Assembly (NCBI GenBank): GCA_934045075.1
Contig: OW203747.1
Coordinates: 12,429,894 to 12,493,893 of the forward strand
Direction: 5' to 3'
Source: Yponomeuta sedellus
Taxonomy: Eukaryota; Arthropoda; Insecta; Lepidoptera; Yponomeutidae
DNA length: 64,000 nucleotides
The notes under the pieces are model-generated. The model was given only the letters and a program-made list of their open reading frames with translations. It was not told the DNA's origin and made no database searches. Shown piece after piece: positions 51,418 to 60,745 of this stretch. The position numbers were made by a program, and so were the translations under genes. The first letter of the stretch is position 1, and every line of letters begins with the position of its first letter.

Positions 51418-51675
51418 GGGGCGGTGGTAGCGGAGCGGTGTAGAACGCCGGCCTGTAAATCGGGAGGTCGTGGGTTCAAACCCCGGCATGTACCAATGAC
51501 TTTTTTTTCTAAGTTATGTACATTTGTGAAATTATAGTAGCAATACCACTCGCCGACCGTGAAGGAAAACATCGTAAGGAAACCCTAGTGTCTGAAGTGT
51601 TAACGTACCTCAGCGCTTGCTACGTACAATGGCCCAACTATGAGGCTAAGTGCGGAAATCTCCGGTCTAACTAAC
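51418..51675 (+). mobile_element. SINE-F
   Basis: Head GGCGGTGGTAGCGGAGCGGT, B box GGGTTCAAACCCCGGC, body CTCGCCGACCGTGAAGGAAA, end TGAGGCTAAGTGCGGAAAT. Confidence 0.82.
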
Positions 51676-51889
51676 TAACCTGTATGTTATAACTTCTGAC
51701 GAGAATGATGATGGTGATGATAGGGCGTGGGCAGCGTGGATTTTTCATTGATTTATACTTTATTTCAAGTTGATAAGGTTCAGTTTAAAGTGGTATCCAT
51801 TATGGTCTTGTACATTTAAGAGTCGAAGAGTTAATATGAAGCTCTATTAATTAAATTTAAGGTACGATAAAAATATTATTTATTGTACT
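51676..51889. other. No recognisable content
   Basis: Short AT-rich spacer. Confidence 0.4.
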
Positions 51890-51993
51890 CGTGCATCACC
51901 AACCCGGACATGGCCCCCGTGGTGGAGTATGGCCTAACCTTCCTGCGATGCAGGAAGATATAAGTTGCCCAGCAGTGGGGACATACAAGGGTT
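51890..51993 (+). mobile_element. 5S-SINE tail
   Basis: CACCAACCCGGACATGGCCC to GCAGTGGGGACATACAAGGG. Part of the AGAGACCCGTGCC block is missing. Confidence 0.8.
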
Positions 51994-52795
51994 TATTAAA
52001 AACTCATTATATAAAACACATGAACATATGAAGATACAGAGTACAATTGGCGGTGTTATAATTTTATGATTAATTTAATTCGGTCGTTATTTGAGTTTTG
52101 ACAATATTAATGAAAACAATTATTTATAGTATTTTCTAAGGTTAACACGAGTACTAGACATAATTAAAACTGTTTTAATACGGATTTCACTCGTTTATTA
52201 TATTTATTATTAGTGAAATCCGTATGAAAACAATTTTAATTATAACAATTATTTAGTTAATAATGGGTTGTAAAAAAATATAAATAAAAACATTTGGTTT
52301 TCGTTACACGAGGATGCCCTAAGAGGACAGAAATATATTAGTGGTGTCCATTGGGCTGTTAAGTTTTTCTCTGCAAAAGATTAATTAAATTATGACTTCT
52401 CTTTCCCCTGCATTAACGACAAAAAAAAAGCTTTATCCAATAGCGAATATCCAAATAATGAAAAAGGTAGCCTTGTTCGGATAAATTAAATTTGCCTTGT
52501 AAAATATGGACAGTCCCTTGGAAGACAAAAAGGCCCGAAGGCAGCGGCTAACATTTTACATTGTAAGATAAGATAAGAATATTCATTATTGTACAACAGG
52601 AAAAAAAACAAACAAAAAATAATTACAAAGATACAGTACAATTGGCGGCCTTATTGCTTAGAGCAATTTCTTCCACCCACGATGGAGAGATGCTGAAGGA
52701 AAAGTGAGCCGGGCAGTATTGTACTTTGACGTTTAGCTAAGAGAATGTAAATTCTTTACGTTGAAATAAATTGATTTGATTAATTGATTGAAGAG
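51994..52795. repeat. Inverted duplicate of 50.2-50.95 kb, with rep-H and rep-G
   Basis: Sequence here is a reverse-complement, gapped copy of about 50,180-50,970: 5S-SINE tail side, ACAGAGTACAATTGGCGG, TAACAATTATTTAGTTAATA, GCCCGAAGGCAGCGGCTAAC and AAGAGACCTGCAGTAGTG. It is interrupted by the short retroposon (52,127-52,243) and by a rep-G copy (52,562-52,715). The 16-bp array of the other arm is not present here. Confidence 0.65.
52127..52243 (+). mobile_element. Short retroposon-like element, 117 bp
   Basis: Starts TAGTATTTTCTAAGGTTAAC, contains AATTAAAACTGTTTTAATAC and its inverted partner, and ends CAATTTTAATTAT. It is flanked by 12-bp duplications AACAATTATTTA (52,115-52,126 and 52,244-52,255). 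The homologous unoccupied site in the inverted duplicate (about 50,825-50,850) carries the target only once. It is an internally deleted sibling of 33,727-33,897. Confidence 0.85.
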
Positions 52796-52956
52796 ACCTG
52801 CAGTAGTGCACGAAAGTGGATTTATTGATTTAATCAGGAGACTCAACGCAAAACAGGTTGGGAATCTTTGGTGTGAACCGTTATTGCCTTACTGGTGAAG
52901 AGGATATTTTATTTACCGGATTTCGGAGTTTCGGGTAAATAGACTTAAAGGGTGCT
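52796..52956. other. No recognisable content
   Basis: Spacer before the Harbinger-like element. Confidence 0.4.
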
Positions 52957-52959
52957 CTG

Positions 52960-53806
52960 TATGCTTAGTATGAGTTTTGATAGTTTATCGTCTCGATGAA
53001 ACTGGCAGTTTACTTCCATACATTTACCATCAGCGCCTCTAGCGGTAACTATTATGAACTAAAATTGGTACTATGAGTTTTTTCGTCTTAAACTGTTTGA
53101 GTTCGAACGGAACTTTTCGAGTGTCAACTCGATGATCCATACAATTCGGCAGTATGAGTTACGAGTTTGACAGTTGATGCATAGAAAAAGTTAACGAAAA
53201 GTGTCAAACTAATAGTTTCCTTTCTCACCAATTTATTTATTGTGAATTGAAAAGTTAGTCTTCGTTTTTGGCATCAAAATGATATCTTCGCGTGTATTTT
53301 TTGCTCTTCGCATGGCAGCAGAGGCTGCTCAAGTCGCCCGCCGTCGAGACAGACGTCGGCAGCTAGTTTTGAGGAGAAATATGTTGTCGGTTTTGGATAT
53401 TACAGACACACATTTCATTTATGCAACACTTTAAGTGAGTTAACAGATCTACGAAGCTCTCGAAGGGTATCATTGGAAGCAAAGGTTAGTTTAAAAGTGA
53501 CCATATAGAATTTAATCCACCAAAATAAGGAATTGGCCCTCGCTGGTCTTCATTATTAAAGTTTCTCTAAAATTTGTTGTTTGCACTAAAAACCACTTGA
53601 AAATAAACAAGCAATTCAAAAAGTGGCGCCACGCACGATCAAGGATCACAATATCGAAGTTGCCACTTTCTCGAATAAGTTTACTAAAAACAACATAATT
53701 ATTCCCCAATCAGTATTTTTTGTTGGCACAAAATCAGTATTTTATAGTTTATCGAGCTTACGATACGAATTTTCGTTTTGTTTTCTTGTAACTCATACTA
53801 AGCATA
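52960..53806 (+). mobile_element. Defective PIF/Harbinger-like element
   Basis: 847 bp bounded by 17-bp perfect inverted repeats (TATGCTTAGTATGAGTT at 52,960-52,976; complement at 53,790-53,806) and flanked by CTG on both sides (52,957-52,959 and 53,807-53,809). A 3-bp CWG duplication is typical of Harbinger. Only an N-terminal exon remnant remains (53,279-53,484). A (TA)GTTTATCG word recurs inside each end. Confidence 0.75.
53279..53484 (+). pseudogene. Harbinger-like transposase exon 1 remnant
   Basis: ATG at 53,279 opens 51 codons (MISSRVFFALRMAAEAAQVA, RRRDRRRQLV) to TAA at 53,432. In another frame the sequence continues YRHTFHLCNTLSELTDLRSS and RRVSLEAK up to a donor AAG|GTTAGT at 53,484, the position where insect HARBI1-like exon 1 commonly ends. 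A frameshift between the halves is therefore likely. The DDE domain is absent. Confidence 0.5.
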
Positions 53807-53952
53807 CTGATGGGTATCGATTTATTTTCTATTGCGATGTGTTTATTTCATCAATAGACTTGAGGTAGCCATACGTAGTAGAAAAGCGTTACTAGCAGTT
53901 ATAAAAAAGTTGCGTTACTAGCAGTTATAAAAGATGGGTAAAGGGACTTAAA

Positions 53953-54165
53953 GCGGTGGTAGCGCAGCGGTATAGAACGACGGCTTCTCAATCGGGAGAT
54001 CGTGGGTTCGAACCCCGGCATGCACCAATGACTGTTTTCTAAGCTATGCACATTCGCGAAGTTATAGTAGCACACTGGCTGACCGTGAAGGAAAACATTG
54101 TAAGGAGACCCTAGCGCTTTCTACGTACAATGGCACTGCTATGAGGCTAAGTTCGGATTATAATT
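53953..54165 (+). mobile_element. SINE-F
   Basis: Head AGCGGTGGTAGCGCAGCGGT, B box GGGTTCGAACCCCGGC, body GCTGACCGTGAAGGAAAACA. Shorter than 51,418 by loss of the GTCTGAAGTGTTAACG segment. Confidence 0.82.
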
Positions 54166-54174
54166 ATATAGATA

Positions 54175-54260
54175 GACTAGGGGGCGAGCCCCCTGCGCGC
54201 TTACGCGCGCCAACCCCCAGCCGCTCCGAGCTGCGCTCTCCGCGGCGCTCGGCCTAGGGC
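54175..54260 (-). other. GC-rich inverted repeats, possible Helitron 3' end
   Basis: On the minus strand AGGGGGCTCGCCCCCT forms a hairpin next to CTAG, after another hairpin (GCGCGCGTAAGCGCGC). A hairpin followed by CTAG is typical of Helitron 3' ends, although the usual 10-12-base gap is missing. The matching TC-start is not established. Confidence 0.35.
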
Positions 54261-54306
54261 CTCGCTAGACACTTATTGTAGTGAATTGTTGCATGGGAAC
54301 ATGTAT

Positions 54307-54890
54307 GGTCTCGGCCTTCGGCCTCGGCCTAGACGGAGCTCGGCCTTCGGCCTCGCCGCGGCGGGGTTTCCCGTGCCCGCTCCGCGGAGCTCGGCCTGCG
54401 GCCTCGCAAATTTGTCCCTTTTTGCTCTCGCGCTGGTACTTGTCCGCCGTAACCTGAACGTTCTCGGCCTTCGGCCTCGGCCTGGACGGAGCTCGGCCTT
54501 CGGCCTCGCCGTGGCGGAGTGTCTCGTGCCCGCTTCGCGGAGCTCGGCCTCCGGCCTCGCAAGTTTGTCCCTTTTTACTTTTGCGCTGGTAATTGTGCGC
54601 CATAACCTAAATGGTCTCGGCCTTCGGCCTCGGCCTAAACGGAGCTCGGCCTTCGGCCTCGCCGCGGCGGGGTTTCTCGTGCCCGCTCCGCGGAGCTCGG
54701 CCTGCGGCCTCGCAAGATTGTCCCTTTTTGCTCTTGCGCTGGTACTTGTGCGCCGCAATTTGAATGGTCTCGGCCTTCGGCCTCGGCCTAAACGGAGCTC
54801 GGCCTTCGGCCTCGCCGCGGCAGAACTTTTTGTGCCCGCTTCGCGAAGCTCGGCCTCCGGCCTCGCAAGTTTGTCTCATTTCTCTATTGA
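54307..54890. repeat. 153-bp GC-rich tandem array, 4 units
   Basis: Units are marked by TCTCGGCCTTCGGCCTCGG at 54,309, 54,462, 54,615 and 54,768, exactly 153 bp apart. Each has two GGCCTTCGGCC palindromes, then GTGCCCGCTCCGCGGAGCTC and TTGTCCCTTTTTGCTCT. Because 153 is divisible by three, several frames on both strands stay open (to 226 residues on plus, 161 on minus), with 51-residue repeats rich in Arg, Ala, Gly and Pro. I regard these as fortuitous. Confidence 0.95.
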
Positions 54891-55384
54891 AAAGTCAATT
54901 TTAGTACTAAATCTCCATACAAAAATTTGTCATTTTCAATCATCAATATCTCGGCCGCCATCTTGAAATTCCAAGATGTCGGATTTTTCTCATATACCTG
55001 GGTCCTTTGCCAACACGATGCCGCTTACGGCATATCTCTAGCATATGCCCAGTTGGCTGCCGACTTTTTTGCGCAAAGGTCGATTTTTCGGTCGGCTATA
55101 TCTGCGCCGCCATTTTGAATTTCGAACAACCAAAATTTTTTTTTTCAATCGGATTACTAAAACACCATTCTATCAAAATTTCATCCAAATCGGTCGGTAA
55201 ACGACAGAGTTGGCACCCTCGCATAGTGGAACGCGTTCGAAATTCAAAAATCGGCTCCATAGGATGGCCGTATATCGTACATTCCCTACAACTTTGTCAT
55301 ACATCATTTTCGTCCAACTCGTGCCATTTCCGAGAAAACGTATTATGTTAGATCAGTGAGTATACCGGATTGTAGCTTTATATA
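54891..55384. other. Flank of the array, no gene
   Basis: Contains paired phrases TATCTCGGCCGCCATCTTGA and TATCTGCGCCGCCATTTTGA, and AAATTTCATCCAAATCGGTC, typical of an insect repeat end. No ORF with a family. Confidence 0.4.
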
Positions 55385-55724
55385 TATATAATAGAGAACA
55401 CTTTATTGTACATAAAAAAGGAAATTACACAGGTATTTCTTAACCTAAGAGTACAGACGTACAGCGGCCTTATCACTAAAAGTGATCTCCTTCAGACAAC
55501 CTTTGGATGTCAAGTTTTAGACGAAAATTACCCTTGAATGGGTTCCAAGCGACGGATATCGCATACGTGGTCGGCTAAAGCGGAGATGCCCCCTCTTACT
55601 TTTAGTATTTTGCTGGGTGGGTACAGCCATTATCCACCAACCAAAGGTTGACTGGAAGAAACTGGTACTTAGCGTTTGTACTACATACGATATGCTTGTG
55701 CAACAAAGAATTTAATCATCATCA
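55385..55724. repeat. rep-G copy and spacer
   Basis: 55,385-55,545 includes ACTTTATTGTACATAAAAAA, GCGGCCTTATCACTAAAAGT and CTTCAGACAACC. The remainder shows nothing. Confidence 0.55.
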
Positions 55725-55805
55725 TCAACCGAGGGGCACGAATCTCTTCCTTGAGGAAGGTGCAGGCCATACTCCACCACGGGGGTTAAGTCCGGATTGA
55801 TGGGG
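55725..55805 (-). mobile_element. 5S-SINE tail, divergent subfamily
   Basis: Plus-strand ATCATCATCAACCGAGGGGC, CTTCCTTGAGGAAGG and CCACCACGGGGGTTAAGTCC. Confidence 0.75.
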
Positions 55806-55833
55806 CTTGCAAAAGAATTAAATAAATATAACA

Positions 55834-56098
55834 ATGGCTGTGTGGTGTCGGCCTAGAGAATAGCACCAACCCAAATTCTTCCCGCGGTTGTCGTAAAAGG
55901 CGACTAAGGGATACAAACCAGAGGGTGGCCAGCAGCACCCCCTGCAGTACAATTCCACCAAACTGAGATCCCCAACCCGCATACCCAGCGTGGGGATTAT
56001 GGGCATTACCCCCCAATGATGGCACAACCTTGCGCTCATTAGGGGAGGGCTATGTCCAGCAGTGGACTAATAAAGCCTGAAGAAGAAGAAGAAATAAA
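55834..56098 (+). mobile_element. SINE-E, full length
   Basis: Starts GGCTGTGTGGTGTCGGCCTA, continues through CGTAAAAGGCGACTAAGG, CCCCCTGCAGTACAATTCCA and GTGGGGATTATGGGCATTAC, and ends with the LINE-E 3' sequence (CGCTCATTAGGGGAGGGCTA, GTCCAGCAGTGGACTAATA) and a (GAA)n tail. I see no clear tRNA or 5S head. Confidence 0.82.
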
Positions 56099-56290
56099 TG
56101 GCGGGACGATTCCTCAGCCTTCTTGCGCGAATGGGAGATGATTGGTCAAAACGGGGAGGAGTGGAGGCTCACGGAGGAGGCCTTTACCCAGTGGGACATA
56201 AACACGGCTGACAAAAAAATGTAACAGCTCTCCTGCGATCGCGATTTTTTACTTTTAAAACGCGCGACCCGCGTCGTCGCACTGCCTCTG
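56099..56290. other. No recognisable content
   Basis: No gene. GC-rich in part. Confidence 0.35.
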
Positions 56291-56541
56291 CGGCGTCAGG
56301 CTATACCAGTCCACTGCTGGACACAGCCCCCCCCCAAAGAGCACCACGTTGCGCTATCATAGGGGGTAATGCCCATAATCCCCACGCTGGGCATGCGGGT
56401 TGGGGATCGCAGTTCGGTGGAATTGTACTGCATCAGCGCTGCTGCCCACCCCCCGGTTTGTGTGCCTTAGTCGCCTTTTACGACACCCGCGGGAAGAATT
56501 GGGTTGGTGCTATTCTCTAGGCCCACACCGCACAGCAGCAC
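56291..56541 (-). mobile_element. SINE-E
   Basis: Minus-strand copy: CAGTCCACTGCTGGACACAG at left, CGCCTTTTACGACACCCGCG in the middle, GTGCTATTCTCTAGGCCCAC at right. The LINE-E-derived end has GAGCACCACGTTGCGCTATC instead of the usual words. Confidence 0.82.
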
Positions 56542-57354
56542 ACGACAGCACTGCCTATGCTGTGAGCCGATTCTCACTACATTAGCCAATAATTCGAATA
56601 CGTCTCTAAGGCTTAAGACTTGAATTTTACATAAAAAGTCGAGCAACAGCCAAAATCCTGCATCCGCAACGCTATGCTGCATTGAATTCGAATGAGAAAA
56701 TAAATGTCTAATGACTCTGTCCAGTCTTACTTACCCTATTTTATGCGGCAAATGTTTAAGCCTTCGAATATTTTGCGTCTACTCTTTCAATTCGAATTGA
56801 CGAGAATCGGCTCTCTGGTCTCTTCCTGACTCTCACGGATACAGGGATGAGTTTTATGTATGTGCGAATGAAAAATCTGTTATCTCCCTATATCTGTCGC
56901 GCCGTTAGTCAGCCGGGGAAGCCTCCGGACTTAAGTAAACAGAGTTAAGCAAGCACTGTTTGTCGGAAAGCCGATTGAAATCTACCCCCCGTAATAAGCT
57001 TTTAACTCACGACAGATGCATAGCGGAGGTGCAGTGTTATGGCCTTAAAAACATTGCCCTTTGCGTAGATACGTAATGAGATAATTTATACAGCGACCAG
57101 TGACATCTTTACCAACACTTGATGGGTGAAGGGACCACTCGGAAGCTGCAGTGTCATTGTTTTTTACATCGTTTCCCGTCAATCTATCAATCCAATCAGC
57201 CCATAAAAAGCCCATAGACAGAGAATACTTAATTGTAATTAAAACAGGAAATTATACAGATATTTCTTAACCTAAGAATACAGATGGCGGCCTTATCACT
57301 AAAAGTAGTCTCTGCTAGACAACAGAAATAATTTTTTTTTTCTTACATCCTTAA
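56542..57354. other. No recognised gene
   Basis: 57,075-57,155 resembles a repeat (TTGATGGGTGAAGGGACCAC) also at 59,685 and 4,000. 57,215-57,330 is rep-G-like. Small palindromic hints only otherwise. Confidence 0.45.
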
Positions 57355-58297
57355 CCCTTCTCGCGTTTAGTGTACATACGTCTGTACACTAATCAGCCCG
57401 GCCGCGCGCATCCCCCAAGCGCTTAGTGTACAGACGTATGTACACTATGCAACGCTCAGATTGGACTCTTTTTATCTATGCTCTGTGCATTCTCTATGGA
57501 CAATATCTGTTGTTTTATTGGCCAATGGTTAGTAAGGATTACTTTCGCCAACCAATCAAATGACGTGACGTGGAAAAAAATTGAATTATCATCGAAACCA
57601 CATGAGCTTGCTAGGTCAGACGCCATTTTGCGTTTTCGTCGTGAGTTGCTCCGCTCGCTAAAGTTTTATAAGTTATTTAGAGAAGGCAACGCTGCGTATT
57701 TGTTCATGTGTTATATATCAAATTACTGGGAAAAGTGTGTAGATTATGATTCAAATAATAGTTTCGTTGTATTTGATGGAAAAGAAAGTGAAAAAAGCCT
57801 CGAACTTTTAGCCCGGATTGTGCCGCTTGTATGGGCGGTCAGTGTCATTTTACCTCTTCCTGGTAATTATTCATTTATAGCTTTATTTTGGTGAATTAGA
57901 GTATGAAAATTGTGTAAACAGTAATAGATAATATGCAGATCATATTATAAGTGTTAGTTCAGTGCTAGTGAATGAGTAATTAGTGAAAATAGTGAGACAA
58001 AGTTCAAAGTAGTGTCAAAATGGCGTGGATAGTGAAATTCATCTCGTCATTTGAATATCATGTAAGTTTATTGATAATTTTATTAGCATTACAAGTATAA
58101 TAACCGGATAGGGAATTTTATGCAGATTGTAGTGATATATAACACTTATTGAATAATTACGTAGTACTTTCTCTAATTTGAGAAATGCGGAACTGTGTTC
58201 ACAAAAAAGATGCAAAAAAATGGCGGTGCGAAATGACCCTGCACTATGCGGTACCTTTGAACTTTCTTTTTTCCGAGCGCGCGTGGCGCTAGAAGGG
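57355..58297 (+). mobile_element. piggyBac-like non-autonomous element
   Basis: 943 bp flanked by TTAA on each side (57,351-57,354 and 58,298-58,301). The ends are CCCTTCTCGCG at left and, as complement, CCCTTCTAGCG at right: 11 bp with one mismatch. A perfect 24-bp inverted repeat lies inside the left end (57,368-57,391 and 57,424-57,447), each arm itself nearly palindromic around TACGTCTGTA. No transposase domain is recognisable; one 138-codon ORF is present. Confidence 0.85.
57478..57894 (+). CDS. Unknown ORF inside the piggyBac-like element
   Basis: 138 codons from ATG at 57,478 to TGA. The product has a basic middle (RFRRELLRSLKFYKLF) and hydrophobic C-terminus (LLARIVPLVWAVSVILPLPG). 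I recognise no family and no piggyBac DDD motif. It may be captured sequence or chance. Confidence 0.3.
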   Translation: MLCAFSMDNICCFIGQWLVRITFANQSNDVTWKKIELSSKPHELARSDAILRFRRELLRSLKFYKLFREGNAAYLFMCYISNYWEKCVDYDSNNSFVVFDGKESEKSLELLARIVPLVWAVSVILPLPGNYSFIALFW

Positions 58298-58301
58298 TTA
58301 A

Positions 58302-58682
58302 TATGAATTAATTTCATCAGAAGTACTTGGTAGGGGGTGTTATTTTTTTAATTACACAACTCTCCATTATGCAACACTTAGCCGACAAGTACAATCAAGT
58401 ACCTAGGTCCGCCGCCAGCGCGACTCGAACCCCCGATAAAGGACGACGAAGCTGAACAACTGTGCCTCCTCTACGCGGCCAACATTGTTCATAAGCGAAT
58501 GTTTACCCGCCCGGCCTCATATAGGGCAGACGTGACTGCGCCTGATTGACTTGGCGCGATTGATTTGGCATTATCTTTCTGTACTTTAGTGCTGTGTACA
58601 CGACACCGCGTCATGGTTATCATAGACTTACTGAATTCCCTCAGTTCTCATATCGTCGTTGATATAAAAAAAGTCATCGTCA
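58302..58682. other. tRNA-like scrap and spacer
   Basis: About 58,405-58,490 (minus) resembles a tRNA-derived head: plus-strand CGCGACTCGAACCCCCGATA is B-box-like. It does not fold into a convincing full tRNA. Otherwise nothing. Confidence 0.4.
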
Positions 58683-58930
58683 TCGTCAGGCTATACTAGT
58701 CCACTGCTGGACATAGCCCTCCCCTAAAGAGGGCCACGTAGAGCTATCATAGGGGGTAATGCCCATAATCCCCACGCTGGGCATGCGGGTTGGGGATCGC
58801 AGTTCGGTAGAATTGTAGTGCAGGGGGCGCTGCTGCCTACCCTCCGGTTTGTGTCCCTTAGTCGCCTTTTACGACACCCGAGGGAAGAATTAGGTTGGTG
58901 CTATTCTATAGGCCGACACCACACAGCAGT
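58683..58930 (-). mobile_element. SINE-E
   Basis: CTAGTCCACTGCTGGACATA at left, GGGGATCGCAGTTCGGTAGA, then GACACCCGAGGGAAGAATTA and GGCCGACACCACACAGCA at right. Full length. Confidence 0.85.
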
Positions 58931-58934
58931 ATAT

Positions 58935-59190
58935 AAATAAACAAGTAATAAATAACTATTATTCCTGGACATATTACACAAATCTTGTTAGCCCCATACT
59001 AAGTACAACTACATGACTGGTGTTACAGGTGTTGACTCTAAGATACATTTAGTACAATAAATATATAGATAACATCCAAGACCCGAGACAAACTAGGACA
59101 CTTCGTTTCCTAGTTTGACCCGACCGGGGATCGAACCCAAGACCTTTGGTTTGACAGTCGGCGTGCCAAACCGCTGCGCCAACGAGGACC
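58935..59190 (-). mobile_element. SINE-B, full length
   Basis: Tail at left (TGGACATATTACACAAATCT), head at right with GGGGATCGAACCCAAGACC and GCCAAACCGCTGCGCCAACG. Confidence 0.85.
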
Positions 59191-59204
59191 ATGTAATACA
59201 GAGA

Positions 59205-59600
59205 ATATTGTAAAGAGGTTCGAAAAGCTAGAGGTCGCGAGTTCGAATCCCGGCATGGGTAGAATTTTAAGCCTCTAAATAGGTTTTTAAAATTGTTCTT
59301 AGCACGGGTTAGTGCATTAAAAATGACATAATCATGTGGGTACAGCGATAACATTCCGATGTAAATCTTAACTGCAATGTAGGTACTCGGGGCTGCAAGT
59401 GATGCAAATTACTTCAGCCAGATGTCGCTGCCTGTACGTAATACAGAGAATAAAGTAAAGAAGTTCGAAATTTCACTGATGCCGGTGAGTCGCCTATTAG
59501 CTCAGTTGGAAAGAGCGCTGGCACGGATAGCCAGAGGTCGCGGGTTCGAATCCCGGCATGGGTAGAATTTTTAGCCTCTAAATAGGTTTTTAAAATGTAA
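59205..59600 (+). mobile_element. SINE-C head-to-tail dimer
   Basis: The first unit has lost most of the module (AGAGGTCGCGAGTTCGAATC) but keeps its tail. It leads without a gap through ATAATCATGTGGGTACAGCG into a complete second unit: 5' flank (GCTGCCTGTACGTAATACAG), module (CTATTAGCTCAGTTGGAAAG, GGTTCGAATCCCGG) and tail. Confidence 0.85.
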
Positions 59601-59969
59601 TTGTCGCTGTTTGCCAGGTTTTATTTTGATAGCGAGGTGAGATAATTTATACGGCATCCAGTGGCACCTTCATTCACACTAGATGGGTGAAGGGACCACT
59701 ATGAAGCTGCAGTGCCTGGGACATTTGATTTGTTTTAGATGGTGCAGGCTTGTTTAATTGTTATAAATATCATCTAATTGATACATAATTCCTGAACACT
59801 CGTAGTATCGAACCAACGACCACTCCATTAAATATGCAAATCCTGACCCTAAATATCTTACAGATTGTGAAGTTTATTTCGTTTCGGAGGGCTTTGTTGC
59901 GAAGTTTTAATTAATATGAAAACATACGAGGGAATGTAAACACAAACGGGTTGGAGTAAAGTTGTTCAG
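59601..59969. repeat. Repeat fragment and spacer
   Basis: 59,636-59,765 carries ACTAGATGGGTGAAGGGACC and TTTTAGATGGTGCAGGCTTG, an inverted relative of the SINE-F-like 3' part at 18,405-18,500. The remainder is unremarkable. Confidence 0.5.
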
Positions 59970-60090
59970 AAGTCCTGTTGGACTGGCTCGTTGGTGTGGC
60001 GATTGACTGACAAAACAGAGATCGTGGGTGCGATTCCTACTAGAGGCCGTCGAACAAATTTAATGTTGAGGCCATTCGTTAGAATAAGGG
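59970..60090 (+). mobile_element. SINE-M, eroded
   Basis: GGACTGGCTCGTTGGTGTGG with GATCGTGGGTGCGATTCCTA is a degraded tRNA-like head; TTGAGGCCATTCG matches the SINE-M body. Confidence 0.5.
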
Positions 60091-60131
60091 CTTGTTTCTG
60101 ATTTGAGAATTTCACTAAGTAAATACTAAAG

Positions 60132-60335
60132 AATAGTTCCGTGCTTTGCAAGGCACGTTAAACCGTTGGTGCCGGCTGTCATATAATGGCAGTCGTTAAG
60201 CCATGTCAGAGGCCTTATGGGCGGCTTGATAACTTCTGACAGTAAGGCCCGCCACTGGCTTACAATCTTCCAACAACCGGGACTTGGTCCCCAGGAAGAG
60301 ACTCGTGCCCCAGCAGTGGGGACATACAAGGGTTA
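60132..60335 (+). mobile_element. 5S-SINE body and tail
   Basis: GTTCCGTGCTTTGCAAGGCA to GACATACAAGGGTTAATAA. A stretch of the GTGGTGGAGTATGGCC block is deleted near 60,285. Confidence 0.8.
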
Positions 60336-60561
60336 ATAACGAACGAAATACTAAAGAAACCTGCTGTCACGCTCGTTACTGAGAAATGCAAAAATATAAA
60401 AAGACAAGTTTTTATAAAATAATTTCTTTTTAGTAAAATTTACATGTGTTTAGTTGAATTTCATTAATTTATAGACTTGTGGTGTGTATGTGTGTGAGTG
60501 TGTCTGTTTTGTATTTATTTCACTTATTATAATTAGGTGACATGAGTATTAAGTATTAATT
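60336..60561. other. No recognisable content
   Basis: AT-rich. A GTGTGT run at about 60,483-60,505. Confidence 0.4.
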
Positions 60562-60745
60562 GACGACCTCTGTGGCGTAGCGGTAGCGCGTCTGCCTACC
60601 ATGCAAGAGGTTCCGGGTTCGAATCCCGGCTGGGGACAAAAAAGCCCAGGTCTTGGATGTCTACATGTTTGTGATGTCGTTGTTTCTGGTTCCCACGACA
60701 CAGGGTATCCTAGTGTGGGGCCAGAAGCAATGTATATGCCTCTAT
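60562..60745 (+). mobile_element. SINE-A, best copy
   Basis: Head GACGACCTCTGTGGCGTAGC and GGTAGCGCGTCTGCCTACCA, B box GGTTCGAATCCCGGC, tail CCCAGGTCTTGGATGTCTAC, GTTCCCACGACACAGGGTAT and GTGGGGCCAGAAGCAATGTA. Both pol III promoter boxes are intact. Confidence 0.9.

Noticed and set aside
54273..54966. 226- and 161-residue frames over the GC-rich array
   Set aside because: The repeat unit is a multiple of three with few A/T-rich stops, so frames on both strands stay open. No start context, domain or non-repeat coding extension is seen.
60562..60640. Genuine tRNA gene
   Set aside because: Same reasoning: the head continues into a conserved SINE-A tail in every copy.
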